Below are positions 36,297 through 44,612 of a stretch of 64,000 bases of DNA, in pieces. The position numbers and the translations under genes were made by a program. Position 1 is the first letter of the stretch. Every line of letters begins with the position of its first letter. Below the pieces are notes generated by a model, which did no database searches, had not been told where the DNA came from, and saw only the letters and a list, made by a program, of their open reading frames with translations. The stretch comes from Planotetraspora mira (lineage in GTDB: Bacteria; Actinomycetota; Actinomycetes; Streptosporangiales; Streptosporangiaceae). The stretch is taken from contig NZ_BOOO01000020.1 in assembly GCF_016863275.1 (NCBI RefSeq), forward strand, positions 124,001 to 188,000, given 5' to 3'.

Positions 36297-36518
36297 GTGG
36301 AGAGTAGCAGCGAGCGACTGCTGACCCCTGGAGAGGTTGCCGCCCTCTTCCGGGTCGACCCGAAGACCGTGACACGCTGGGCCGCGGCGGGACGAATCAG
36401 CAGTATCCGTACGCCCGGTGGGCACAGGCGGTTCCGCGAGTCGGAAGTGCACGCCCTCCTTCGCGGGGAGGACGTCCTCACGGCCGATCGGCCGAATGGC
36501 GAATCACCGCGGATCTGA
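36297..36518 (+). CDS. bldC: BldC, MerR-type developmental regulator
   Basis: The 73-residue protein has the BldC core: LLTPGEVAALFRVDPKTVTRWAAAGRISSIRTPGGHRRFRE (positions about 9-50, shown in pieces: FRVDPKTVTRW, GGHRRFRE). BldC of Streptomyces binds DNA head-to-tail on direct repeats and sets the timing of sporulation. GTG 36,297 has GGGGAGA upstream. The 260 bp before it (36,037-36,296) are comparatively AT-rich and probably hold its promoter. A strong hairpin follows the stop. Confidence 0.93.
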   Translation: MESSSERLLTPGEVAALFRVDPKTVTRWAAAGRISSIRTPGGHRRFRESEVHALLRGEDVLTADRPNGESPRI

Positions 36519-36535
36519 CGCAAGTACCAGCACCG

Positions 36536-36573
36536 GGTGATCCTGCGCGCTACCCGGATAGCGCAGGATCACC
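36536..36573. terminator. Bidirectional terminator between bldC and the next gene
   Basis: GGTGATCCTGCGC and GCGCAGGATCACC form a perfect 13-bp stem with a 12-base loop. It lies between the convergent bldC and the 78-residue protein gene. Confidence 0.75.
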
Positions 36574-36614
36574 GAGTCAGCCCGGCCTGTCCTGCCCCCG
36601 GGCGCACATCGGAC

Positions 36615-36851
36615 TCAGTCCTGCTCGGCCTTGAAGGCCAGGAACTCCTGTTCCAACTGATCGTTCTCCTCCTGCCAGCGGCGGCGCCGTTCGGCCTCCT
36701 CCGCCTCGGTGATCGACTCGGCCACCCATCGGTCGTAGTCGGGCTCCCCCGGAGCGATCTCGACGTACGCGTTGCCGATCAGGCGCCCGTCATCGCTTGT
36801 CAGTGATTGGGGCACACGCAGTGTCCCGTCACCGAGCCGGATCACGTACAT
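36615..36851 (-). CDS. Conserved small hypothetical protein
   Basis: 78 residues. The N-terminal half is beta-like (MYVIRLGDGTLRVPQSL, GNAYVEIAPGEPDYDRW) and the C-terminal half is a charged helix (EAEEAERRRRWQEENDQLEQE), probably a coiled coil. It is not a family I recognise. It follows the HExxH protein gene by 10 bases and is probably co-transcribed. Confidence 0.65.
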   Translation of the reverse strand: MYVIRLGDGTLRVPQSLTSDDGRLIGNAYVEIAPGEPDYDRWVAESITEAEEAERRRRWQEENDQLEQEFLAFKAEQD

Positions 36852-36861
36852 CCCGTTTCAC

Positions 36862-37794
36862 CTAGATTCCGTAGCGCCTGTTGAAGAACAGCATGACGTT
36901 GAGCGCGGTCCGTGTGTCGCCGCCGAGCATGTCCACCAGAGCCGGACGCTGCCGCGACGCGATCGCCGCGAACGCGTCGGCGAAGAACTCCTTGCGGCCG
37001 AGACCGCCGGGCTGCCGGTGGAACGCCGAGGCGAACATCGGCATGCAGTCGTCGTAGAGCGCGGCGAACTCCGGAGAGTCCGAGACCCACTGTCCCGGAC
37101 TCGCGTCGACGTCGTCCAGTGCATGCCCGACTTCGTGCATCATCACGTCAGGCGTCGGCGACGGCCGATCACCAACGACGATCTTGCGGTCGCCGTACGC
37201 GCCGGCGCAGATGTCCCAGGTGGCCCGTCCGGACGGAAGCGGCGCCCCGCGCAGGTACCCCATGTCGTCGAGATCCGGGACGCCCCCACGGCCGATGTAG
37301 ATGCCGTCGAGCCCGATGGCCAGCTTCGCCTTGAGGCCGTCAGGAAGACGTGCGAGGCCGTCCACCGCCCTGACGGCATCGGCGGACGGCGGCCCGTCCA
37401 TGGCGTCCCACTGACGGAACAGGACGCGCTCCAGAGGGCCGCAGTGGCGCCGGCCGTCCCTCAGGTCGGGCGCGTCCGGACGGTGCGGCTCGGCACGCGC
37501 GGGCTGGTCGTCCAGTTCGAAGTCGCGCCAGGTGTACTGCGGCCTGTCGTCCACGACGGGAGCGGTCACCGCGTGGACCTTCTCGATGGAACGCTCGATG
37601 AATCGCCCCGGCACGTCGACGTCATGGGATTCCCGCGCTTCACGAGTCTCCCGAGTCTCACGGGTCTCACGGGTTTCCCGGACCTCGCGGGTCTCGCGGG
37701 CCTCCCGGGTCTCCCGGTGCGACGACACGTACGGCCCGCGCTGCCACCACCGCGGCCCCCGCCGGTGGCGTCCCCTGTCGCCCGGCTCCGACAT
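36862..37794 (-). CDS. Putative zinc metalloprotease-like protein with Glu-Thr-Arg repeat
   Basis: 310 residues. Residues about 30-55 are a low-complexity run of RETREAR/RETREVR-type triplets, encoded by a 9-bp DNA repeat. The C-terminal half contains MMHEVGHALDD, a HExxH zinc motif, and downstream KEFFADAFAAI with a possible third ligand Glu. This resembles anthrax-lethal-factor-like (ATLF) peptidase domains. No signal peptide is visible. ATG 37,794 (four codons inside the longest frame) is preceded by AGAGG. Peptidase activity is inferred only from motifs. Confidence 0.65.
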   Translation of the reverse strand: MSEPGDRGRHRRGPRWWQRGPYVSSHRETREARETREVRETRETRETRETREARESHDVDVPGRFIERSIEKVHAVTAPVVDDRPQYTWRDFELDDQPARAEPHRPDAPDLRDGRRHCGPLERVLFRQWDAMDGPPSADAVRAVDGLARLPDGLKAKLAIGLDGIYIGRGGVPDLDDMGYLRGAPLPSGRATWDICAGAYGDRKIVVGDRPSPTPDVMMHEVGHALDDVDASPGQWVSDSPEFAALYDDCMPMFASAFHRQPGGLGRKEFFADAFAAIASRQRPALVDMLGGDTRTALNVMLFFNRRYGI

Positions 37795-37942
37795 CGCACC
37801 TCTCATGTGTCACGTCGCTGTCGCGCGCTCGCCTTTCTACCGGTCCACCGTACGTTGCCGTCCTGGCCACGTCACCCGGAATGATGTACGGCTATCGGCC
37901 CGCAAAACACGATCACATGGCGATATGGCTTAACGTGTGGAC

Positions 37943-38272
37943 ATGCCTAGCGTGATTATCGGTCTAGCGCTGCTGGCCTTCTGGCTCTACTGCCTGTTCG
38001 ACGTGATCACGCGTCCCGAGCAGGATGTCCGGAGACTGCCGAAGATCCTCTGGGTCATCATCGTGGTGCTGCTCGCCGCGCTGGGCGGCCTGCTCTGGTT
38101 GCTGCTCGGGCGGCCCAGGGTCGGCGACACGGTCCCGGGAGTGGGTGGCCTCTATGGGGGGCCGCCCTCCACGATGCCTCCGCCGGCCCCTCGTGCCGAG
38201 GCCCCGAGGGGTCCCGACGACGACCCCGAGTTCCTCCGCCACCTAGAACGCCGCCTCCGCGACGAAGACTGA
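37943..38272 (+). CDS. PLDc_N-domain membrane protein
   Basis: 109 residues with two membrane helices (VIIGLALLAFWLYCLFDVI and ILWVIIVVLLAALGGLLWLLLGRP) joined by RPEQDVRRLPK, the pattern of the phospholipase D-nuclease N-terminal (PLDc_N) domain. A Pro-rich and charged tail follows. In actinobacteria such proteins occur alone, without the nuclease part. ATG 37,943 is used over GTG 37,937. Confidence 0.75.
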   Translation: MPSVIIGLALLAFWLYCLFDVITRPEQDVRRLPKILWVIIVVLLAALGGLLWLLLGRPRVGDTVPGVGGLYGGPPSTMPPPAPRAEAPRGPDDDPEFLRHLERRLRDED

Positions 38273-38354
38273 CCCCGGCCCTTCTCCCCCACGCCCTCTT
38301 ACCCGTGACCTCGTGCTCGTGACTCTCGCCCGTGATTCTTGCCGTGATTCTCGC

Positions 38355-38816
38355 CGTGATCATGCACAGGTTCGCGATCTTGCCCTCTGACATGCACAGA
38401 CATCACGCGTGATCATGCACGGATTCGGTGACACCTCCGCCGACCAGCCCGCCCACCGTTCGTGATCATGCTCACATTCGGTAATACCCCTGCCGACCTC
38501 GTCTTTCACCGAGCGTGATCATGCGCACTTTCTGCGATTACACCACTGACCTGCGGAAACATCGTGCGTGATCATGCATTTCCCGCCGGCCTGCCGTACG
38601 GCGCAGCGGCGTGAACGGGCAAGCAAAGCCCACAGGACGACCCCGCGCATGATCACGACGACCCTTGACGCACGTCAGCGGGCATGTCCGCGAACTTGCG
38701 CATGATCACGATATGCGTTTGCCCACCTCAGGCATCCCGCGACCGAACCTGTGCATGATCACGCGCAATGAAGGCGCACGTCGGAGGTCATGATCACGAA
38801 CTTGTGCATGATCACG
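38355..38816. repeat. Array of GTGATCATGCAC motifs in two opposed blocks
   Basis: Forward copies of CGTGATCATGCACANGTTCG (with variation) start at 38,355, 38,408, 38,461, 38,514 and 38,567, exactly 53 bp apart. Inverted copies end at about 38,657, 38,710, 38,763 and 38,816, again 53 bp apart, with a partial one near 38,798. The centre (about 38,586) is near CCGTACGG. The array fills the 564-bp gap between the PLDc_N gene and ccsB, which holds no gene I can support. Confidence 0.85.
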
Positions 38817-38836
38817 GCGGGGAGGGTGGGAGGGGG

Positions 38837-39799
38837 TTAGCTGGGGACGTCGGCGTAGGAGTGGAGGCCGCTGAAGAAGATGTTCACGCCGATCAGGTTG
38901 AAGAGCAGGCAGGCGAAGGCCACCAGCGACACGATGATCGCGGCCTTGCCCCGCCACCCGGCCGTCGCGCGGGCGTGCAGGTAGGCGGCGTACGCCACCC
39001 AGGTGATGAACGCCCAGACCTCCTTGGGGTCCCAGCCCCAGTAACGGCCCCAGGCCCGGTCGGCCCACATCGCTCCGGCGATGACGGCGAACGTCCAGAT
39101 CGGGAAGGAGATCACGATCGCGCGATGCGTGATGCGCTCCAGGTCCTTCCGGCTCGGCAGGACCGACGCACGGTCGTCGTTCCGGATCAGGTAGAGGACG
39201 GCGCAGACGCCGGCCAGGATGAACAGGCCGCTGGCGACGATGGCGGCCGTGACGTGGATGGCGATCCAGTAGGAGTGCAGCGCCGGCATCACCGGGCCCG
39301 CCTGAACGTGCAGGAAGAGCACGGCGAACCCGAGCCCGAGCGCGGCCGTCACGGTGACGAAGGCGCCGAGGAACCGGATCGGCTGGCGGGTCATGAGCAC
39401 CAGGAAGGCCGTCACCGCGGCGAAGCAGATGGCCACCACGAACTCGTACATGTTGGCCCAGGGCCAGCGGTCCACGGCGATGCCGCGGGTGAGGATGCCG
39501 GCGAGGTTGCCCGCCCATGCGATCCACGTGAGGACGACCGCGATGCCGCCCGCTCTGACCGCCCATGCCTCGGGCTCCGGCTCGCGAGGAGTCTCTGGCA
39601 GGACGTCGGCCGAGGGCAAGACGTCGGCCGAGGACGCGCCCACGGCCACCGGTTGGCGCTTCGCGGCGGCGACCGTGCGCACCCGGCCGAAGGCGAGTTC
39701 CAGGGCATAGCCGATCATGGCGGCGAGATAGAGGAGGACGGTCGCCAGGATGAGCTGATCGCTCAGGGTGGCGAGTCCCGTGTTGACCTGGGACGACAT
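38837..39799 (-). CDS. ccsB: Cytochrome c biogenesis protein CcsB (ResC)
   Basis: Heme-handling membrane protein of System II, 320 residues and about eight helices. The tryptophan-rich heme motif is WGRYWGWDPKEVWAF, with conserved His in AIHVTAAIVAS. Residues 52-72 hold a short internal repeat (SADVLP twice). It delivers heme with ResB to apocytochrome c outside the membrane. It lies three bases after resB. Confidence 0.95.
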   Translation of the reverse strand: MSSQVNTGLATLSDQLILATVLLYLAAMIGYALELAFGRVRTVAAAKRQPVAVGASSADVLPSADVLPETPREPEPEAWAVRAGGIAVVLTWIAWAGNLAGILTRGIAVDRWPWANMYEFVVAICFAAVTAFLVLMTRQPIRFLGAFVTVTAALGLGFAVLFLHVQAGPVMPALHSYWIAIHVTAAIVASGLFILAGVCAVLYLIRNDDRASVLPSRKDLERITHRAIVISFPIWTFAVIAGAMWADRAWGRYWGWDPKEVWAFITWVAYAAYLHARATAGWRGKAAIIVSLVAFACLLFNLIGVNIFFSGLHSYADVPS

Positions 39800-39801
39800 C
39801 T

Positions 39802-41466
39802 CTACTCCTCGTCGGGGCCTGTGCTCGGCTCAACTGGTGCGGCGGCGGGCCGGTCCCCGGCCTGAGGAGCCTGAGAGTCCGGAGAATCCTGAGAGTCACG
39901 GAGGAGGGAGACGAGTTCGGCGAACTCCTCGGAGAAAGCGCCGCTATCGCCTTCCGTGCGGGTCAATCCTCCCACTGTGACTTTGCGGTCCGTCATCCGG
40001 ACCCAGACCCGGCGCCGGCGGATCATGAGGGAGAGCACGAGGCCGAGCACCGCGGCCGCGGCAGCCCCCAATGCGGGGAGACGGCCGGGGTCGCGAGTGG
40101 TCTGAAGGGTGATCCATTCCTTGACGCCGGTGAACTGGATCTTCCCGGCGCCGTCGGGCAGGTCACGCGTCTCACCGAGGGCGAGCGGCGCCGCAGGCTG
40201 CGCGGACATCTTGCCGAGGGGCTTCAGCTTGTCGGAGTCGAGCACGTAGACCGACTGCGGCTGGCCCGAGTCGAGGCCGAGGTCACCCTTGAAGGAGCCG
40301 ATGATCTGCACCGTCGGGTTGACCGCGGCGGGGAAGATCGACACCCAGGCGTTCCCGTTCGGCACCGTGCTCGGCAGGAAGCGCGCCACGAACCCGAGCT
40401 GGGTCGGCTGCGCGTCGGGCACCTTGATGGTGCATTCGGAGGTGTAGGTCGCCTGGTCGTCGACGAGGCACGGCACGGGCCCGTCGAAGGCCACCTGGCC
40501 CTTCCCGTCGGTCACCTTGAACGTGGGGGCGTAGCCGTGCCCGATGAGATAGGTCAGCGTGCCGTTGACGTCGAGCGGGTCGTTGACCTTCAGATCGACG
40601 TCACGGGGGGCGGACGACGGCGTGTCCTGCACGGAGAGCTTCGCGCTGTAGTCCAGCGGCTGGCCCATCTTCTCCCCGGACCCGACGTAGGAGGCCTGGA
40701 AGTCCTTGAGCGTGAAGGAGAACGGCGTCAGCGACTCGGCCGAGACCCGCTGCCCCGGCATGAACCGGTCATAGGCCGCGACCGTGTTGGCGAAGCCGTC
40801 GCCCTCGACCACCAGCACGTTGCCGCGATAGCCGTACAGGCCTCCGGCGCCGACCGCGAAAAGCAGCGCGAGCAGCGCGACGTGGAACAGGAGGTTGCCG
40901 GTCTCGCGCAGGTAGCCCTTCTCCGCCGCGACCCAGTCCGGGCCCGTGACGACGCGGAAGCGTTTCCTGCGCAGTTTCGCCGCGGCCTCCTCGACGGTCA
41001 GCCCGCCCTCGAAGGCCTCGCCGTACGGCAGGCGCAGGAGGTTGCGCGGCGCGGCCGGCGGCTTGCGGCGGATCTCCTTGACGTGGGACAGCGCGCGGGG
41101 AAGCACGCACCCGGCGAGTGAGACGAACAGCAGCAGGTAGACGGCGGCGTACCACGGCGCGGTGAACACGTCGAAGAGCTGGAACCGGTCCAGCCACTTC
41201 GCCTCGGTGGGCGAGTTCGCGAAGTACTGCGCCACCTTGTCCGGGTCGACGCCGCGCTGGGGGAAGATCGAGCCGGGCACGGAGCCGAGCGCGAACAGGA
41301 ACAGCAGGATCAGCGCCGTGCGCATCGAGGTGAGCGTCCGCCAGCCCCAGCGGAGCCAGCCGATCACTCCCAGGCCCACGGGCCGCGCGGGCTCCTTGGG
41401 GGCGGACTCGATCGCGACGGACGCCTCGGGCGTTCCGGTCGTCTCGGTGTCGGGCGGCACAGTCAT
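39802..41466 (-). CDS. resB: Cytochrome c biogenesis protein ResB
   Basis: 554 residues: an N-terminal cytoplasmic tail, three helices (about 48-200), a large extracytoplasmic domain (230-480) and a final helix (LGAAAAAVLGLVLSLMI). SVPGSIFPQRGVDP is conserved in the family. The C-terminal 70 residues are polar and rich in Ser/Asp. ATG 41,466 overlaps the ccdA stop (ATGA). Confidence 0.93.
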   Translation of the reverse strand: MTVPPDTETTGTPEASVAIESAPKEPARPVGLGVIGWLRWGWRTLTSMRTALILLFLFALGSVPGSIFPQRGVDPDKVAQYFANSPTEAKWLDRFQLFDVFTAPWYAAVYLLLFVSLAGCVLPRALSHVKEIRRKPPAAPRNLLRLPYGEAFEGGLTVEEAAAKLRRKRFRVVTGPDWVAAEKGYLRETGNLLFHVALLALLFAVGAGGLYGYRGNVLVVEGDGFANTVAAYDRFMPGQRVSAESLTPFSFTLKDFQASYVGSGEKMGQPLDYSAKLSVQDTPSSAPRDVDLKVNDPLDVNGTLTYLIGHGYAPTFKVTDGKGQVAFDGPVPCLVDDQATYTSECTIKVPDAQPTQLGFVARFLPSTVPNGNAWVSIFPAAVNPTVQIIGSFKGDLGLDSGQPQSVYVLDSDKLKPLGKMSAQPAAPLALGETRDLPDGAGKIQFTGVKEWITLQTTRDPGRLPALGAAAAAVLGLVLSLMIRRRRVWVRMTDRKVTVGGLTRTEGDSGAFSEEFAELVSLLRDSQDSPDSQAPQAGDRPAAAPVEPSTGPDEE

Positions 41467-42197
41467 CAGATCACCGGTTCGAATCCGCCGACCCAGCCCT
41501 GCAGGCCGGCGATGAGGTCGCCCCAGAGTCCGGTCACGAGGAGCAGACCCACGCAGACCAGCATGGCCCCGCCCACCCTCGTGATGACCACGGTGTGGCG
41601 GCGCACGGCCGCGAACGCGTGCAGGGCCTTGCGGTAGGCGAGACCGGCCAGCACGAAGGGCAGTCCGAGTCCCAGGGCGTAGACGAAGGCGAGGGCGGCG
41701 CCTCTGGCGGCGCTGCCCTGGTCGACGGAGAGGGTGAGGACCACGGCCAGCGTGGGCCCGATGCACGGCGTCCAGCCGAGCCCGAACACCACACCGAGCA
41801 GCGGAGCCCCGGCGAGGCCCGCCGCGGGGAAGCGGCGGATCCGCACCTCGCGCTCCAGACCCGGGATGAGGCCGATGAAGGCGAGGCCGAGGACGATGGT
41901 CAGCACGCCCAGCACGCGGGTGATCACTTGGGAGTTCCCGAGCAGGACGCCGCCGACGCCGCCGAACAGAGCCCCGCCGAGCACGAACACGGCCGCGAAG
42001 CCGAGCACGAACAGGGCACTGCCGAGCACCATCCTGCCGCGCTTCGGGTCGCCGCTCATGCCCGTCACGTACGACAGGTAGCCGGGAACCAGTGGGAGCA
42101 CGCACGGGGACACGAACGACACCAGGCCGGCCAGCAGTGCGATCGGGAGGGCGAGCACCAGCGAACCCGTCGCGACGGTGCTACCGAGATCACTCAT
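41466..42197 (-). CDS. ccdA: Cytochrome c biogenesis CcdA / DsbD-like thiol transporter
   Basis: Six-helix protein of 243 residues that passes reducing power through the membrane. The two redox cysteines are in SFVSPCVLPLVPGYLSYVTG and LGWTPCIGPTLAVVL. It overlaps resA by eight bases, forming the operon resA-ccdA-resB-ccsB. Confidence 0.95.
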   Translation of the reverse strand: MSDLGSTVATGSLVLALPIALLAGLVSFVSPCVLPLVPGYLSYVTGMSGDPKRGRMVLGSALFVLGFAAVFVLGGALFGGVGGVLLGNSQVITRVLGVLTIVLGLAFIGLIPGLEREVRIRRFPAAGLAGAPLLGVVFGLGWTPCIGPTLAVVLTLSVDQGSAARGAALAFVYALGLGLPFVLAGLAYRKALHAFAAVRRHTVVITRVGGAMLVCVGLLLVTGLWGDLIAGLQGWVGGFEPVI

Positions 42198-42753
42198 CGC
42201 TCACCTTGGTGATCGCGCTGAGCAGTTCGTTGTACTTGACCGCGCCGAGCGCGCGACCGGCGATGCGGCCCTGGCTGTCGATGATCAGCGTGGAGGGGAT
42301 GGCCGCCGGCGGCACGGTGCCCTGGAACGACAGCAGCACCTTGCCCGTCTTGTCGAAGATGCTGGGATAGCCGGGCTGGACCCTGCGGTCGTAGGCCTGG
42401 GCGGACGCCTGCAGGTCCTTGAAGTTGATCCCGACGAACTGCACGCCCGCGGCCTTCGTCTTGGCCGCGATGTCCTTGAGCACCGGCGCCTCGGCCCGGC
42501 AGGGGGCGCACCACGACGCCCAGAAGTTCAGGACGTAGACCTTGCCGGTGGCGAGCTTCTCCGTCGCGCCGTCGATCGTCGCGCCCTCGATCGCGGGGGC
42601 CTTGTGCCGTTCGGCGGCGGAGAACACCTGGACCTTGCCGTCGCCCGCGACGAAACGCGTGCCACCGGGGTCGGAGGACGACTGACCGCCCGCGCAGCCT
42701 GCGAGGGCTGTCACGGCCAGAGCGGCGATCACGGGCAGGCTCTTGGCGGTCAC
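42190..42753 (-). CDS. resA: TlpA/ResA-family thiol-disulfide lipoprotein
   Basis: 187 residues with a lipoprotein signal (lipobox LAGC, residues 17-20) and a thioredoxin fold with NFWASWCAPCRAEAP. ResA reduces the CxxCH cysteines of apocytochrome c using electrons from CcdA. First gene of the System II operon; ribosome site AAGGAG precedes the GTG/ATG start. Confidence 0.92.
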   Translation of the reverse strand: MTAKSLPVIAALAVTALAGCAGGQSSSDPGGTRFVAGDGKVQVFSAAERHKAPAIEGATIDGATEKLATGKVYVLNFWASWCAPCRAEAPVLKDIAAKTKAAGVQFVGINFKDLQASAQAYDRRVQPGYPSIFDKTGKVLLSFQGTVPPAAIPSTLIIDSQGRIAGRALGAVKYNELLSAITKVSDE

Positions 42754-42828
42754 GGGAGGCGATCTCCTTGCACTACAGCCGGTAGAGCAGTAACTCTACC
42801 GACCACACCGGTCGCTGGGACCGTCGGG

Positions 42829-43467
42829 TCAGGCTCCCGGAACGGGATTGCCCTTGAGCAGCGAACCCGCGGGCTCGCTGTAGCCGACACTGATGAGACG
42901 GCCGTTCTCGAAGGTGAAACTCGTGAGGCTGGCCAGCGCGCACTGACGGCGGCGCGGGTCGTGCCACAGCCGCCGGCCCTCGGCCGCGAGGCGTGTCACC
43001 CAGATGGGCAACTGGTGGCTGACGAGCAGCGCCTCGTGGCCCCTCGCCTGCTCGCGCACGTCGTCGATGACCGCCTTCATGCGGGCGACGACCTCGCCGT
43101 ACGGCTCGCCCCATGAGGGCTTGAACGGGTTTCTGAAGTGGCGGTAGTAGCGCGGGTCGCGGAAGACGCCGTCGCCACCGGCCACCCGCCTGCCCTCGAA
43201 GACGTTGGACGCCTCGATCAGGCGATCATCGAGCTTGACCTCGAGGCCCAGCGCCTCGGCCGACGGGGCCGCGGTCTCCTGGGCCCGCTCCATCGGCGAG
43301 CTGCGGATCTCCACGATGTCTCTGCCGCCGACCGCCTTGGCGACCAATTCGGCCATCTGCCTGCCGTTGGCCGACAGCGGATAGCCCGGCAGTCTGCCGT
43401 ACAGGACGCCCTCGGGATTGTGGACTTCACCGTGGCGCAGGAGGTGAACGATCGTGCTCTCAGTCAT
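42829..43467 (-). CDS. Histidine phosphatase family protein
   Basis: Phosphoglycerate-mutase-like fold, 212 residues. The RHG motif is LLRHGEVHNP, a second block is SSPMERAQETA, and the second catalytic His is in ALLVSHQLPIWVT. The substrate is unknown. It lies upstream of resA by 75 bp on the same strand and downstream of the LysR gene. Confidence 0.9.
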   Translation of the reverse strand: MTESTIVHLLRHGEVHNPEGVLYGRLPGYPLSANGRQMAELVAKAVGGRDIVEIRSSPMERAQETAAPSAEALGLEVKLDDRLIEASNVFEGRRVAGGDGVFRDPRYYRHFRNPFKPSWGEPYGEVVARMKAVIDDVREQARGHEALLVSHQLPIWVTRLAAEGRRLWHDPRRRQCALASLTSFTFENGRLISVGYSEPAGSLLKGNPVPGA

Positions 43468-43479
43468 GGCGAAGACAGA

Positions 43480-44388
43480 CTACCCGGCATCGAGATCGGC
43501 GCACGATGCGCGCAGGGCCTCGACCGCGGCGCGGATGGCGGGACGCCGGGCCGCGTCGGTGCGCCATACGGCGTAGAGCCGCCGGACCGGCCGGGGCTGG
43601 ATCGCCACCACGCTGACGTTCTCGGGCAGCGGGCCGCGCCCGAGGCGCGGGATCAGCGCGCATCCGTGCCCCTCGGCCACCAGGGCGATCTGGGTCGGGT
43701 ACTCGTCGGCCATGCAGACGATCTCCGGCTCTCTCTCGACCGAGCGGAGCAGGAAACTCAGGAAGTCGTGACACACCGTGCCCGGGGAGGAGCTGATCCA
43801 GCTGTCACCGGGGAGGTCGGCGAGTTGCGCCTCACGCCTGCCGGCCAGCGGGTGATCGGCCGGTACGACGACGTCGGCGATGTCGTCCATCAGCGCGGCA
43901 CGGGACAGGCCGTCGGGCATCGCCATCGGCCGGTTGAGCCAGTCCTGGACCACGGCGAGATCGATCTCTCCGCGCGAGACGTCCCGGAGTTGCCGCTCGG
44001 GCTCCCGCTCGTGGACCAGCAGAGCGAGGTCGGGGTGGTCCTTCTTCAGCCGGGTGAGGGCACGGGGAAGGATGCCGCGGGCCGCCGTGGGGAAGGCCGC
44101 CATCGTCAGTTTGCCCACCACGGAGCCGCGCAGGGCCTCGAAGTCGGCCTCCGCGGTCTCGACCAGAGCGAGGATCCTCTCGGCGTGGTCCGCCAGCAGC
44201 CCCGCCGCGTCCGTCAGCTTCACGCCTCGCCCGTTGCGCTCCACGAGCACCGTGCCGGTCTCCCGCTCCAGCTTGGCGAGCTGCTGGGAGATGGCCGAGG
44301 GCGTCACCATCAGAGCGTCGGCGGCGGCACCCACGGAACCGTAGACGGCCACCGCGTGCAGGGCCTTCAGCCGGTTGAGATCCAACAT
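43480..44388 (-). CDS. LysR-family transcriptional regulator
   Basis: 302 residues. The N-terminal winged helix is LNRLKALHAVAVYGSVGAAADALMVTPSAISQQLAKLE, and residues 90-300 form the periplasmic-binding-like co-inducer domain. It faces a small ORF and an EamA exporter gene across a 74-bp AT-rich gap, the classic LysR layout. It probably controls the exporter. Confidence 0.93.
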   Translation of the reverse strand: MLDLNRLKALHAVAVYGSVGAAADALMVTPSAISQQLAKLERETGTVLVERNGRGVKLTDAAGLLADHAERILALVETAEADFEALRGSVVGKLTMAAFPTAARGILPRALTRLKKDHPDLALLVHEREPERQLRDVSRGEIDLAVVQDWLNRPMAMPDGLSRAALMDDIADVVVPADHPLAGRREAQLADLPGDSWISSSPGTVCHDFLSFLLRSVEREPEIVCMADEYPTQIALVAEGHGCALIPRLGRGPLPENVSVVAIQPRPVRRLYAVWRTDAARRPAIRAAVEALRASCADLDAG

Positions 44389-44462
44389 GTAAGCCAGTCT
44401 AAAGCATTCGCCTTAGAAAATCTTTCTTGTGCTCAACTATTAAGCGATGCGAAGATATGGAC

Positions 44463-44588
44463 ATGAGAATCTTCAACAAGCTCTTCACTAAGCCGTCCCG
44501 TCCCTCCCTGTCCGAGGTGTCGTATCTGGAGGCGCTCGCCACCAACGCGCGGCACAGCCGGACCGGTCGCCCCACCGCCGCCCGCTGA
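44463..44588 (+). CDS. Small ORF (41 residues) between lysR and the EamA gene
   Basis: The ORF encodes MRIFNKLFTKPSRPSLSEVS and ends GRPTAAR. It is basic, with an amphipathic N-terminus. It starts 74 bp from the divergent LysR gene and ends 24 bases before the exporter start. It could be a small protein co-expressed with the exporter or a translated leader. It is not recognised and is too short for a confident call. Confidence 0.45.
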   Translation: MRIFNKLFTKPSRPSLSEVSYLEALATNARHSRTGRPTAAR

Positions 44589-44612
44589 CGCCCCGCATCC
44601 CCCCACCAGCGC

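Noticed and set aside
38355-38816. CRISPR array reading of the GTGATCATGCAC repeats
   Set aside because: The repeat core is short, the second half is inverted, the spacers partly share a GTTCG-type tail, and no cas gene is in the window.
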